From NCBI GenBank assembly GCA_025504975.1, contig JANUWI010000003.1:1612001-1676000 (forward strand): a stretch of DNA of 64,000 nucleotides, read 5' to 3'. The notes beneath the pieces were generated by a model. The model did no database searches and was not told the origin of the DNA. It worked only from the letters and a program-made list of their open reading frames with translations. This document shows, one piece after another, positions 1-9,552 of this stretch. A program made the position numbers and the translations under genes. The number at the start of each line of letters is the position of its first letter. Position 1 is the stretch's first letter. The stretch is from Plenodomus lindquistii (taxonomy: Eukaryota; Ascomycota; Dothideomycetes; Pleosporales; Leptosphaeriaceae).

Positions 1-3000
1 GACACAGCTGCGCGCCTAATAGGCCTTTTTAAACTAGCTAGTAGTAGAACTTCTAGTAAAGGTATATTAGAGTTGCTGCTAGGTTATATTTAAAACACTA
101 AATGGCCCCTTTTTGTTCTATTGCTGTAACCTTTTTGTATAAAAACAAACGCTTTACACTAAGCTATAATAAACGCGAAGACTATACTATAGTAATAGAA
201 TTTCTAGGGATAGATACATTGGGGATGTGCAAGGGCAATACTGCTTTACTAGATATTAGTTCTCTTGCAGCTACCTAGGACAGCACTAACTCTATTGGCT
301 ATATAGAAGAGGAGAGTAGTGTAGAAGATAGCCTTTTTACATCTAACTTTAGCGTAGTAAGCTAGGCAAAGACTTAGCTATAGTCTACTACTTTTTAGTT
401 ATACTACAAGACCTTTACTTATAATAGCATTCCTGCTAGGAGTGTTATCCTATCTGCAGCCTAAGCACTGTTTAGGTATGTAAAGTAGCGTATTATGGAA
501 CGTCTGCTAATAGATAAAGGACGCCTGTACTTGCTAGCTTCTAGTCTAACTATAACTACGCGTTTGTAATATAGCTAAATTGCATTAGGGCTATAAAGGG
601 CAACGTAAATAACTTTATAAAGGATTCCTGTATGGGACTAATACACGATCTTTTTAGATTTTTAAATGTAAAAGATTGGAAGAGCAGACTATTTTTACTA
701 GACGGCGGTGTAAAGAACAAAGTATGGATATAAGAGACAATTCCTGTAGATATTATAAGGGATACTAAGTCTAAGCACTATATACTGTACTAAAATATTA
801 TTAAAGTAATAGCTTTTATTTTAGGGTATAGACTGTTTATATTAGAGATAGTTTATGCTTCTATACGCACATATAATAAGGAGGATACTCTAAGGGTACG
901 CGTATACCACGATATCTACTTAGCTAATTGGTAGTAGAAGATACAGACTAGACTACTATCTAGTAGTATAGTAGTCCCTGTTATTATATCTGTAGATAAA
1001 ACCTAGTTATTATACTATTCTAGCAACGTTGCTGCGTGGCTAGTATATCTCTCTATTAGCAACTTTATTTATAAGGCCTAACGTAGAAGACTTACGCCTA
1101 GTACTATTCTTGTAGGATTTGTGCCTATTATTACTAGTATTAGTAAGAAAAGAGTTTACTAGTATGCAATAGGTTGTATATTAAAACGTGTGTATTCTAT
1201 CTATCTACTATCTTGTTATTGTTTTTACTAGACTCTAGCCCTAGAATACTATTCTATCTACAGACTTGCCCTGTATTGCGCTGATAATTAAAGCTAATAC
1301 TGCTATCTAATATTGTTGTGCATTCTTGCAGACTATAAGGAGTAAGTCTTTATATTAGGGGTTAAATCTAGATAGTACTATACTTAGTGTAGCATTCTAC
1401 CTAGTAATTAAGAGGATTTTTATACAGAACACCTATAGCGTAATAACCTGCAGATGTAGATGCAGCAAGAACTATAAATGCGTAAGAATATACTAATAGG
1501 TAATCTAAGCTAGGTGCACCTAGAGGTTTGCTTTGCCTAGAAATACGCTAGGTTTAATGTATACTAGAGAATGCTAACTAATGTACTTTATTTGCTTTTT
1601 AAAGGTCTCCTGCAGCATATACTAAGCTAGATTGAGAAGCTTTTTAGAGAGAAGGTCTTTAGGTAAGGGCGAGCAAAGGACAATACTTATGTTTAAGAAG
1701 CGTTAGGACTAGAATAGCTAGATAAACGCTTCTAACAGCTACTATATTGAATAGGCAATAACGTAATACTAAGTTACAGTAAATAGAAATAGTAGACTAG
1801 AAAAGAGTAAAAGGTTATCGCCTAACAGCTTGTAGCAGTTGTGTCCCCTCTATTGTACTTATATACTCTTTATACTATATAGTTTATCTGCGCTATATGT
1901 AATTTTATAGCTATTACGTTCTACTAACACTATAATACTACTACCTTTAATTACATGCAGAGCGCTATTAACTAAATAGATATATATAAAGAGGAATTCT
2001 ACTTATACTACTTAAATAAACACTTCTATTTTCTAAAATAGCACGCCCTGTTCTATATAATTAGTAATATTAAGTATTTTAGGTTATTAGACAGACTGGA
2101 TACTAGAACTAATAGAGAGGCGTTTTATAGTAATATAATTAAATAGTTCTATTGAATAATAAACTGTTATTACTTTCTATAATAGATCTGTATTTATAAC
2201 TTAAAGCGTACTACTCTCTTTGCTTTTAAGTACAAGTAGATGTATGCAGACAGTAGCCTGTAGACCTAAGTAGATCGCGATATAGAAGTTTATACGGTTA
2301 GAGTCGCCGCTCTAGTAATAATATCTAAGCTTAGGTAGTCTATTATGCCTACTTCTAACTATATAAAGACTATAACTGTTAGTAAAGTAGTAGATTATCT
2401 GTTTTATCTAGACTTTCTAGCAGCAGTTGCTACTTACGTTACAGTCTAATAGATAAGGCGCGACTGCATACTAATTATAGACAAAGATAAAAATAAATAA
2501 GAGACAGACAATATGTGGGTATAGAGTATAAAGATATAAATTAGTTAATCTATTACATGCTAGGTAGGCACAGGCAAGAGCGTAGATAATCTAGATGCTA
2601 GGGAAAAACTTGTAGTCTATTATTTAACTAATTACTGCGCGTCTAGAAGAGAATAGAAGAACTTTATCTAGGTTTAAAAGTACACGAAGCTAGACAACGA
2701 AGATAACTACCTTGTATTTGGCCGCCTACTAGGCTAAATTCATCTAGTTTTTACGCTACTAGAAGAGAAAGACACTATAAAGGCACTAAAAAAGTAGTAC
2801 TAATGCGCTTTTATAGAGACTATGCAGTTTAATAACAAGGCTGCATTTAACAAAGTTAATAGCATAATAATAGTTTGCTGCTAACCTTGTAATACTGTAG
2901 TATATCTACGTAAGCTTAGGGCCTTCTAAGTGTATAATGTAGCGTCTATCTTGCGGCCTATAAACCTTATACTAAAAGAACTACTCTATAAAGGCGAAGA

Positions 3001-3170
3001 TAGAGATGTAACTTACTTAGTAAATAATTATATAGACTAGAATGAATATAATACTTGGTATTCCCTAAACTTTGTAAGAGAGTAGAGGAGTATAATGCAA
3101 GCGTATAAGAAGAAAAGGTAGGTGTAGAATAGATTGAATAATGTATTATTTATTTATTATAGAAGCGTAT
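1..3170 (+). pseudogene. RIP-degraded Plavaka-like DNA transposase remnant
   Basis: I followed one reading frame (codon starts 632, 962, 1583, 2120, 2564) with no frameshift from about 630 to 3170. It is broken only by many TAG/TAA codons where Gln or Trp would fit. A block near 860-1150 reads as the Plavaka core: a Y-x-D-I-Y segment, then VVPVI, S-V-D-K-T, a tyrosine/serine-rich stretch, a V-Y-L-S-I-S-N segment and an L-V-G-F-V-P segment. Near 1575-1625 comes an L-L-F-K-G-L segment like the family's H-Q-L-F-K-G motif. These transposases belong to large fungal DNA transposons of the CACTA-related Plavaka group. The 5' end lies outside the window and the 3' end is uncertain. No TIRs were found. 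The remnant cannot encode a protein. Confidence 0.6.
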
Positions 3171-4371
3171 TCTATGTATAGTTTATACTGCTAGTAATAG
3201 TGTATATGCGTTGTAGTATATGTAAAGTTTAAGTAAAGCTAAATGTATATTTGTATAAGAACTTAAATATATAAAATAGTATTAAAATTTCTGTTATACA
3301 CCTAGTAACTATAACAGTGTAATATTAGAGAGAACTATTTACTAGACTCTAAACTATATAATCCTATGCTACTTGTGCGTATTAAAAGCGTATCTAAATA
3401 GGTATTATTTAAATTGTTATTAGCTGTAGGTGTAAAAATAGCTACGTTAAGCGCTAAGCATCTTGTATATATAGTACTAGACAAATTTGCTATATGTATT
3501 CTACTACTCTACACCTCTTTATACTACGTTAAATATGTTAAATTTACAAACCTGTCTGTGCAGCTTGCTTAATATATCCTAGAACGAGTACTACTACATA
3601 TACTGTAGTCTTGAAGACGTGATGCTATTACGGGGTCTTTTTAGCTACAGTTTAAAAACGCGTTCTGTATAAAATAGACTACTATAACTAGGTCCTATAG
3701 TTATGTCTAGATATAGTAGTAGTTACGCTGCCTTTAATAGTACTTAACAACGTAAGGTTGTTATGCTTATAGCGAGGCGCTATAACTATAACGCAATGTA
3801 TTAAAGTTAAATGTAAACACCTACATCTCTCTCTACCTTTTTTTAACGTAATACTTAAGTATATAGCGTAACTGCGTCTATAATACTATATACCTTAATA
3901 CAGATACCTATAATAATACTTGTATATAACACAGGGCGTATAGTATCTATTTTTATCTATAGTAAGGATTTGCTTTATAGCTCTGCTATAGAAGACACCG
4001 CGCTAGTAGATAATATAGAATATAATAAGTTTGTAGTAGTAATTTATTAAGACTTGCTATTTAACCTAGCGGCAGATATCTTGTTTTACTACGTTAAGCA
4101 AGACAACTAATAGGCTTAGATAAAGGTTAACGCTGCGTTCTAATAGCATAGTGCTATTGCAGACTTTTTTACTAATAAAGAGACTTAACCTATATTTGTT
4201 ATAGAGAGAAGAGCCTAGGTACGTATAAAGTCCATTTGTTGCAGTAAATATTCTGTGCTAACATGTAGTAATAGAGAGTAACGCTAAGTAATAGTTAGAT
4301 TTAGCATAGCGTGAATTAAATAATAACTTTTTTTTAGCCCCTAAGCATTTTGTGCACCTGTCCTCCTGTCG
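3171..4371. other. AT-rich degraded DNA between Plavaka remnant and Copia element
   Basis: The sequence is TpA-rich with dense stops in all frames and no ORF. It probably includes the 3' part of the Plavaka element. The last 60 bases, next to the Copia LTR, are less AT-biased. I see no recognisable gene. Confidence 0.6.
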
Positions 4372-4550
4372 AGATGCACGGTACTATTGAAAGTGCACGA
4401 ATATTGATGAATTTGATGATGGTTGAGATCATTGATTGTGTCTTCTCCGAGCGTTGCTCAGGAGGCTAGTTTTGTCGCGTCGGCTACAGGGTGCGCTAGC
4501 GCACCCTGTGCCCCGCTTATCTACTGGCTCTAGAATAACTCCGTCAATCT
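4372..4550 (-). repeat. 3' LTR of Copia element (179 bp)
   Basis: It matches 9374-9552 over the same length with two substitutions. It is very short for an LTR. It contains a 24-bp perfect palindrome at 4486-4509. Confidence 0.9.
4486..4509. repeat. Perfect palindrome inside the LTR
   Basis: The 24 bases are identical to their own reverse complement, centred on GCGCTAGCGC. The other LTR keeps a 22-bp version at 9489-9510, where the outermost base differs. In RNA it would form a strong hairpin, possibly near the LTR poly(A) or dimerisation signal. That role is inference. Confidence 0.8.
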
Positions 4551-4556
4551 GACACA

Positions 4557-4564
4557 CCCCCTTC
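4557..4564 (-). other. Candidate polypurine tract
   Basis: On the minus strand this reads GAAGGGGG, a few bases upstream of the 3' LTR. That is the expected position for the plus-strand primer of an LTR retrotransposon. Confidence 0.55.
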
Positions 4565-4598
4565 AGCCTGGAAGCTATTGCTGGCTGAAACCTTTCTC

Positions 4599-7500
4599 CT
4601 AAGGAGTTATTGAGAGGTGGTCTAGTTGCTGTTGGATTTCCTCAATCGGAGTCTCGTTCGTTGGCGTTGAGAGCGTCTCAGCTTTGATAAGTCCGAGTTG
4701 ATGGAGGAACCTTCCCCAGGATCCCTTCGGCAGGGCCTTTGTGAGGCCGTCTGCGATCATTTCTGATGACTGTACGTACTGTACGTTTATCCGTTGTTGT
4801 TGTACTTCCTGCCGTAGCCAGTGGTTGTGGATATCAACGTGTCGGAGCTTGGTTTGGAGCTTTGAGACCTCCGCGGTGAGTAGTCGGATGGTCTGTTGAT
4901 TGTCGCATTCAATGATAATAGGTCCTGGCTCAATCTTGACGTGGAGCTCCTGAAGGAGCCTCGAGATAAAGAGAGCTTCCTTGGCGACTTGGGACAGAGC
5001 GAGGAGTTCGGCTTCGGTGGTCGACGTGGTTACCGTGTCCTGCTTGTTTGCTTTCCAGGCGATAAGCCCGTTGTATAGCTTAATTGCGTAGCCCTGTGAG
5101 CTTTTCCTATCTCGTGTGTTGTCAGCAAAGGAGGCGTCGCTTGCGACTTGAAGGCGTGAGCCACCCCCGAGTTGCAACACGGTTGATTTGGTGTCCTGAA
5201 GATACATCAAGACTCGGTCTGCAGCTTTGTGATGTTCATGGCTGGGATTGGTAAGATGCCTTGCTAGTCGTGACGTAGCAAATGAGATGTCTGGTCGCGT
5301 GGTGACTGCGGCGAAGAGAAGTGATCCAATCTTTCGTTGATATTTGTTGACGTCCGCGTGGCTCGCTAGTCCGTCGCTTGGCAATAGCTCAATGGCTGCC
5401 ATCGGAGTGTCGTGTGCTACTCCTCGATCGTCGATCAGTCGACTGATCTTGTCGCAGTAGGAGGCCTGGGAGAGTTGGATCCGGCGCGAGGCTCGGTCAC
5501 GGATTATCTCCATCCCGAGGAACCATTGTAAGTCGTGTCCTCCGGTAATCGTGTACTGCTTCTTCAGCTGCTCCGTTACTCCGGTAGCCTGCTGATCCTG
5601 CCCTGTTGGATAAGCCATGATGATATCATCAACGTAAAAGAAGATAATGATACTGCCCTTAATAAGGCAGCACGGCTCATGTGGTATAGCTTCAAAGCCG
5701 AGCCTCTGCAGGGTTGCTGTGAACTCCTTCTGCCAGAGCAGTGGTGAGATCCTAAGGCCATATAATGCCTTGTTGACTTGTAGGATCGTGCCGGCCTTCT
5801 GATGGCCTTTCGGCATACGCATGTAGACAACTCGGTCCATCGCTGCGTGTACGAACGCGTTCGTAACGTCGAATTGCTTGAGCTCTAGTTCGTGCTGGGC
5901 TGCGATTGCCATCAACATTCTGAACGAGCGGCTAGCTAGTGTGGCTGCGTAGGTGTCTTGAGAGGTAATGTTTCTCTGTTGATCTCCTCGGACCACTAGT
6001 CGCGCCTTGCATTTGAGGAGGTTGTGGTCTTTATCCAGCTTGTACGTGTAGACCCACATGCAGTCAAGGATCTGTTGTCCCGTTGACTTAGCCGTTCTGA
6101 TTGGAACTTCAGTCCATGAACCCATCTGAGCATGGCTCAAAAGATGGTCAAGTTCAGCTTGTTTAAACTCAGCGCCTAGTGGATGATCCTCAAGCTTGCT
6201 TTTGTACGTGGGAGGAGGCGGTAGCTGGCTGCGATGGGGTCTCGAGCCGGTGGCAAGCATCCTTCTCAATCGGGCTTTGTCAATGGCTTCTCCTCTGGTC
6301 GTCCCTATGTTGCCTGCTTGGGTTCCTGCGGTAAACGCTGCTGCCCATGGGATTGTACGGGATGACACCGATTGTTCCTCAGGGTGTGTCCCTGCCATGA
6401 ATTGTGCAAGGAGAGCCGCTGGTGGCGGCGTCGGCGGTGGAGATGGGTAATGATCCCTAATCTTCCTACCGTTGTAGTATCCCGGCGGATCTGCTTCAGG
6501 ATGTGGCTCTGAGGCCTCTTCAAGAGCATCGTCCTCGTGGAAGGATTCAGTTTCCGGTTCGTGTGCTGGTGAAGGGAGCTCCATGGTCCTCACAAGCGTG
6601 GCGATTTCTCTTAGTGTGCTGTGCATGAGGTTGTCCATCAGGTCTTCTACCTTCCCATCAAAAGTTGTTTGTTCGTCAAAGGTGACGTCCCTAGTGCTAA
6701 TGACCTTGGCCAGGGATGGGATCCATATCCTGTAGATGTTGGTAGATCGATATCCTACTAGGTATCCTACCCAGGCTTTTGGATCAAGGCGTTGCAAGCG
6801 TCCTTTTCCGCGATACGTGTCGTCGGTCATGGCGAACGCTTTGCAGCCGTATGCTCTAAGGTGAGCAAGGTTTGGTTTTCGTATCGACGTGACTATGCCG
6901 TTGCTAAAGGCCACGCGAGTGAAGAAGATCTCGTATGGAGTCTTCCAGTTGTTTGCGTAGTTAGGCGATCGGTTGTATAGGTAGACGGCGGCTCGCGTTA
7001 TCTCCGGCCAGAGCTCCCATGAGAGATTGGCGTCGAGTCGCATTGCGCGCGCTTTCTCCTTGTTTACACCCCCTGAGCGTTCGGCGCCTCCGTTCTGTGC
7101 TTGTGTATCCGGGGCCGAGGGCTCAATAACAATGCCTTGCGATGAAAGGTAGCGCTGTACCTCTGGCTTGACCGTTGTGATTTCGTTGTCCGCTTCGATG
7201 ATCTTTACGGTGATGTTGAAATGGTTCTTGAGAAATAGAATGAAGTTAGAGAATGCTTTGATGATGGACTTTGCGGTCCTGTTGTCGGTGAAGTAATAGT
7301 CCCATTGCATTCCTGAGCATCTGTCGGTGATGAGCATCTGGCTCCTTTCTTTGGTGATGCTTTGGTGTTCGTATGAATGGAAATCGATGGCCAGTCTCTC
7401 TCCTGGTCCTTCGTAATCTGTATTTCGTGGGGCCCGTCTGATTTGACGCCGGGCCTTGGCTCGTCCACAGGAGTTGCACTCTACTGTAGTAATGCCTTTC

Positions 7501-8123
7501 ACTCGCACCCCCTCAGCTTGCTGCATGAGGTGCTCCACGGTTGCTGGACCGGGATGCCCAAGTCTCTTGTGCCATACGAGTGCTGGGGCTATCTGAGCTC
7601 GTCTCGGTGTACGCGACGTTGCTTTGTGTGTGTGGTAAGCCGCAGGTGCCAATGTGTGGTGCTCGATTACCCATTGGCCGTACAGCTCCTGCAGGCTTCC
7701 AATGATTGTGCTGTCCGACGCTCGTAGCGTTGTTGGATCGGTTCTGGTGTCCCACCATATTCCTTGTTGTCGGAGTAATCGGAAGGATACAAGATTACAG
7801 AGGAAGTCAGGACAGACGGCTACGTCATGGAGCGTTATTATCGTCGTTCGCTGATCGTGCCTGAGGGGCAGCCGGATGGAGCCGTACCCCCTGATCCAGA
7901 CTTGTGTGTTACCGGCCCATATATAGTCTGAGGGTCCGGGTGCGCGATAGTCATATATGCGTTGGGGATCGTTCGTAATATGGCATGTCGTGCCTGAATC
8001 CAGAATGTATGAATTTCGGAGCGGATAATCACTTGTTGTGGCAGCGAAGCCTGCCTCTGTATTGGACGTTGCCAGGAACCGATCCTCGGAACCTCCAACT
8101 TGCGTGATTTGACGACCATATAG
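4599..8123 (-). CDS. pol: Copia Pol: protease, integrase, reverse transcriptase, RNase H
   Basis: The frame is open from directly after the gag TGA (8126-8124) to a stop at 4599, in the same frame as gag. In order: aspartic protease with D-S-G-T-T at about 7986-8000; GAG-pre-integrase zinc region H-K-R-L-G-H followed by C-x2-C (about 7470-7580); integrase core with the A-D-N-E and G-G-A-E-R stretches (about 7070-7200); Copia RT with F-D-V-T-N-A-F, K-A-L-Y-G-L and the catalytic Y-V-D-D (about 5620-5640); RNase H with A-S-D-A-S-F-A-D, T-T-S-T-T-E-A-E and a D-G-L-T-K-A-L end. The frame has no ATG at its head, so it should be made only as a Gag-Pol fusion. It copies genomic RNA and integrates the cDNA. 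Catalytic motifs look intact. Confidence 0.93.
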   Translation of the reverse strand, partial: LYGRQITQVGGSEDRFLATSNTEAGFAATTSDYPLRNSYILDSGTTCHITNDPQRIYDYRAPGPSDYIWAGNTQVWIRGYGSIRLPLRHDQRTTIITLHDVAVCPDFLCNLVSFRLLRQQGIWWDTRTDPTTLRASDSTIIGSLQELYGQWVIEHHTLAPAAYHTHKATSRTPRRAQIAPALVWHKRLGHPGPATVEHLMQQAEGVRVKGITTVECNSCGRAKARRQIRRAPRNTDYEGPGERLAIDFHSYEHQSITKERSQMLITDRCSGMQWDYYFTDNRTAKSIIKAFSNFILFLKNHFNITVKIIEADNEITTVKPEVQRYLSSQGIVIEPSAPDTQAQNGGAERSGGVNKEKARAMRLDANLSWELWPEITRAAVYLYNRSPNYANNWKTPYEIFFTRVAFSNGIVTSIRKPNLAHLRAYGCKAFAMTDDTYRGKGRLQRLDPKAWVGYLVGYRSTNIYRIWIPSLAKVISTRDVTFDEQTTFDGKVEDLMDNLMHSTLREIATLVRTMELPSPAHEPETESFHEDDALEEASEPHPEADPPGYYNGRKIRDHYPSPPPTPPPAALLAQFMAGTHPEEQSVSSRTIPWAAAFTAGTQAGNIGTTRGEAIDKARLRRMLATGSRPHRSQLPPPPTYKSKLEDHPLGAEFKQAELDHLLSHAQMGSWTEVPIRTAKSTGQQILDCMWVYTYKLDKDHNLLKCKARLVVRGDQQRNITSQDTYAATLASRSFRMLMAIAAQHELELKQFDVTNAFVHAAMDRVVYMRMPKGHQKAGTILQVNKALYGLRISPLLWQKEFTATLQRLGFEAIPHEPCCLIKGSIIIFFYVDDIIMAYPTGQDQQATGVTEQLKKQYTITGGHDLQWFLGMEIIRDRASRRIQLSQASYCDKISRLIDDRGVAHDTPMAAIELLPSDGLASHADVNKYQRKIGSLLFAAVTTRPDISFATSRLARHLTNPSHEHHKAADRVLMYLQDTKSTVLQLGGGSRLQVASDASFADNTRDRKSSQGYAIKLYNGLIAWKANKQDTVTTSTTEAELLALSQVAKEALFISRLLQELHVKIEPGPIIIECDNQQTIRLLTAEVSKLQTKLRHVDIHNHWLRQEVQQQRINVQYVQSSEMIADGLTKALPKGSWGRFLHQLGLIKAETLSTPTNETPIEEIQQQLDHLSITP

Positions 8124-8126
8124 TCA
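8121..8126 (-). promoter_or_regulatory. Predicted stop-codon readthrough site (TGA CTA) between gag and pol
   Basis: The gag stop is TGA and the next codon is CTA. Pol continues without a frame change and the whole interval from 8123 to 7653 has no other stop. UGA followed by CUA is a known efficient readthrough context in animals, fungi and viruses. A few percent readthrough would give the needed Gag:Gag-Pol ratio. The alternative is a recent nonsense mutation in a single-ORF Copia element. Confidence 0.65.
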
Positions 8127-9314
8127 TTCTATTTCCGGAGTTGGGGTATGGGACTGCTTGATAGTTGGCGTCCTTGTGCGGGGTCGGCTCTGTGAGCGGA
8201 TTAGCCCTTGTAGTTCTGGGTCTTGTTCCTTCTTGAATTTGACGAGCTCCTTTACGGACTCGTTTGGTTTCCACCAGCCGGGTGCTTTCTCCTCATGTAG
8301 GTAGTAGCAGTCCTTCCAGGCATGGCGTTGTCCACATGCTAAGCATTTTGTGGAGGAGTATGAGCCTTCTGGAGGTCTCTCGGCTTGTCGCTTTCGATCG
8401 TTGCCGCGTTGATTACGGGGTCTTCCCCGGCGAGATGGCGCGCTGTTCACAGTAGAGGCGTCCCTTGTACTGTCCTGATGGGCTTCGCCCTCAGCGGTGT
8501 CATGTGAAGCCTCGTCATGAGCTGCAATGAAACTTGCTTTGCTCTTCCCTGTTTTCAGGGGATGGTTATTCATCATGTACTCCCGATAGCGTTTCATCAT
8601 CTCTTTGCGGTTCATTCCGGGTTGGTATCGTCCAGAGTCCTGGAAGGTGGTTGCCCACACATTTGCCACCTTGTTAACCGATGTGAGGAAATCTTTTGTT
8701 ACTGCATTGATCTGCAGTACTTCCGGTACGTTGTATGCCTCTGCTTCAGTTGCGGCTTGGTCGTATTCTGCGAGCCAGCTATCCCAGTGCGCGGAGGTTC
8801 TCATTGGCTTCAATGCCTGAAGGTATCGCTCGCGGGCTCGCTCTTGTTCAAGTTGTTCGTCAATCCCAATCGTCGCTTCGAGGCTTATGAGCCATTTTCG
8901 GAGGGATTGGTCGGGTAGGCAACAGGTTCGGAGCAGATGCGGTGTTACTGTTGATTGGATGAACGCTACGATGTGCTGAAGGCTGGATTGCTCTTTCTCG
9001 TAGTCATGTCGGTCGTTCTTGTATTGTTCGAGGAGGATTTTGTGATACTCGAGGTCATCCCGGAAAGCCTTCTGGCCTGCTGTGGAGAGATCGGTGATCC
9101 TTCTTGGGCTTGTGTTACTTGCATTGGCTGGCGCGTAATCAGCAATCACCGGGGCTCTTTCTGCTACCGGTTTAACTGTTGGCCGGGTAGTAGACTTAGG
9201 ATTGATCTTGTCCCAGATGTTATGTGCGATGCAGCGCGCTTTGAGCTGCGTCATCCATGTTGTGTAGTCTGTGTGATCCCGTAGGATAACTGTTGGATCA
9301 CGCATTGTCGTCAT
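8124..9314 (-). CDS. gag: Copia Gag (nucleocapsid polyprotein)
   Basis: 396 aa from ATG at 9314. The N-terminal half is typical Copia Gag: an early W-M-T-Q-L-K-A segment, then helical charged sequence. Near the C-terminus is a zinc knuckle, C-L-A-C-G-Q-R-H-A-W-K-D-C, i.e. C-x2-C-x3-H-x4-C, one residue shorter than the usual C-x2-C-x4-H-x4-C. It packages element RNA into virus-like particles. The start lies about 60 bp inside the 5' LTR, leaving a short leader with the primer-binding region. It ends in TGA directly before the pol frame. Confidence 0.9.
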   Translation of the reverse strand: MTTMRDPTVILRDHTDYTTWMTQLKARCIAHNIWDKINPKSTTRPTVKPVAERAPVIADYAPANASNTSPRRITDLSTAGQKAFRDDLEYHKILLEQYKNDRHDYEKEQSSLQHIVAFIQSTVTPHLLRTCCLPDQSLRKWLISLEATIGIDEQLEQERARERYLQALKPMRTSAHWDSWLAEYDQAATEAEAYNVPEVLQINAVTKDFLTSVNKVANVWATTFQDSGRYQPGMNRKEMMKRYREYMMNNHPLKTGKSKASFIAAHDEASHDTAEGEAHQDSTRDASTVNSAPSRRGRPRNQRGNDRKRQAERPPEGSYSSTKCLACGQRHAWKDCYYLHEEKAPGWWKPNESVKELVKFKKEQDPELQGLIRSQSRPRTRTPTIKQSHTPTPEIE

Positions 9315-9359
9315 GTTGGATAGACGTGTTGGGGTGGCCTGAGCGGTAGTCGGCAGTGA

Positions 9360-9373
9360 GACTCTTAATTGTC
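9360..9373 (-). other. Candidate primer-binding site, tRNA-Lys(CUU) half-molecule type
   Basis: The strand complementary to element RNA reads GACTCTTAAT at 9360-9369, four bases from the 5' LTR. That is the conserved anticodon loop region of tRNA-Lys(CUU). Just upstream (about 9341-9349) it reads GAGCGGTAG, like a D-arm. Copia elements are known to prime from tRNA halves cleaved at the anticodon loop. The geometry (primer 3' end facing the LTR) is right. The match is short. Confidence 0.4.
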
Positions 9374-9552
9374 AGATGCACGGTACTATTGAAAGTGCAC
9401 GAATATTGATGAATTTGATGATGGTTGAGATCATTGATTGTGTCTTCTCCGAGCGTTGCTCAGGAGGATAGTTTTGTCGCGTCGGCTGCAGGGTGCGCTA
9501 GCGCACCCTGTGCCCCGCTTATCTACTGGCTCTAGAATAACTCCGTCAATCT
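9374..9552 (-). repeat. 5' LTR of Copia element (179 bp)
   Basis: This is the partner of 4372-4550, with two differences, one of which trims the internal palindrome to 22 bp (9489-9510). It should carry the element promoter. I see no obvious TATA box. Confidence 0.9.

Larger units (their letters stand above)
4372..9552 (-). mobile_element. Ty1/Copia LTR retrotransposon, nearly intact
   Basis: This is a complete element on the minus strand: 5' LTR (9374-9552), primer-binding region, gag, in-frame TGA, protease-integrase-RT-RNase H, purine tract, 3' LTR (4372-4550). The domain order (protease, integrase, RT, RNase H) is that of Copia, not Gypsy. The two LTRs differ at only two of 179 positions and the frames show no RIP, so the insertion is recent relative to the RIP-scarred DNA on both sides. 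I could not find a target-site duplication. The LTR ends read AGAT...ATCT rather than TG...CA. Confidence 0.93.

Noticed and set aside
2564..2581. G-T-G-K-S, a possible helicase P-loop, suggesting a Helitron or PIF1 gene
   Set aside because: It lies in the same frame as the Plavaka transposase blocks, and no other helicase motif follows.
7838..8119. 93-codon minus-strand ORF between gag and pol
   Set aside because: Out of frame; the real protease (D-S-G-T-T) is read in the gag-pol frame across the same bases.
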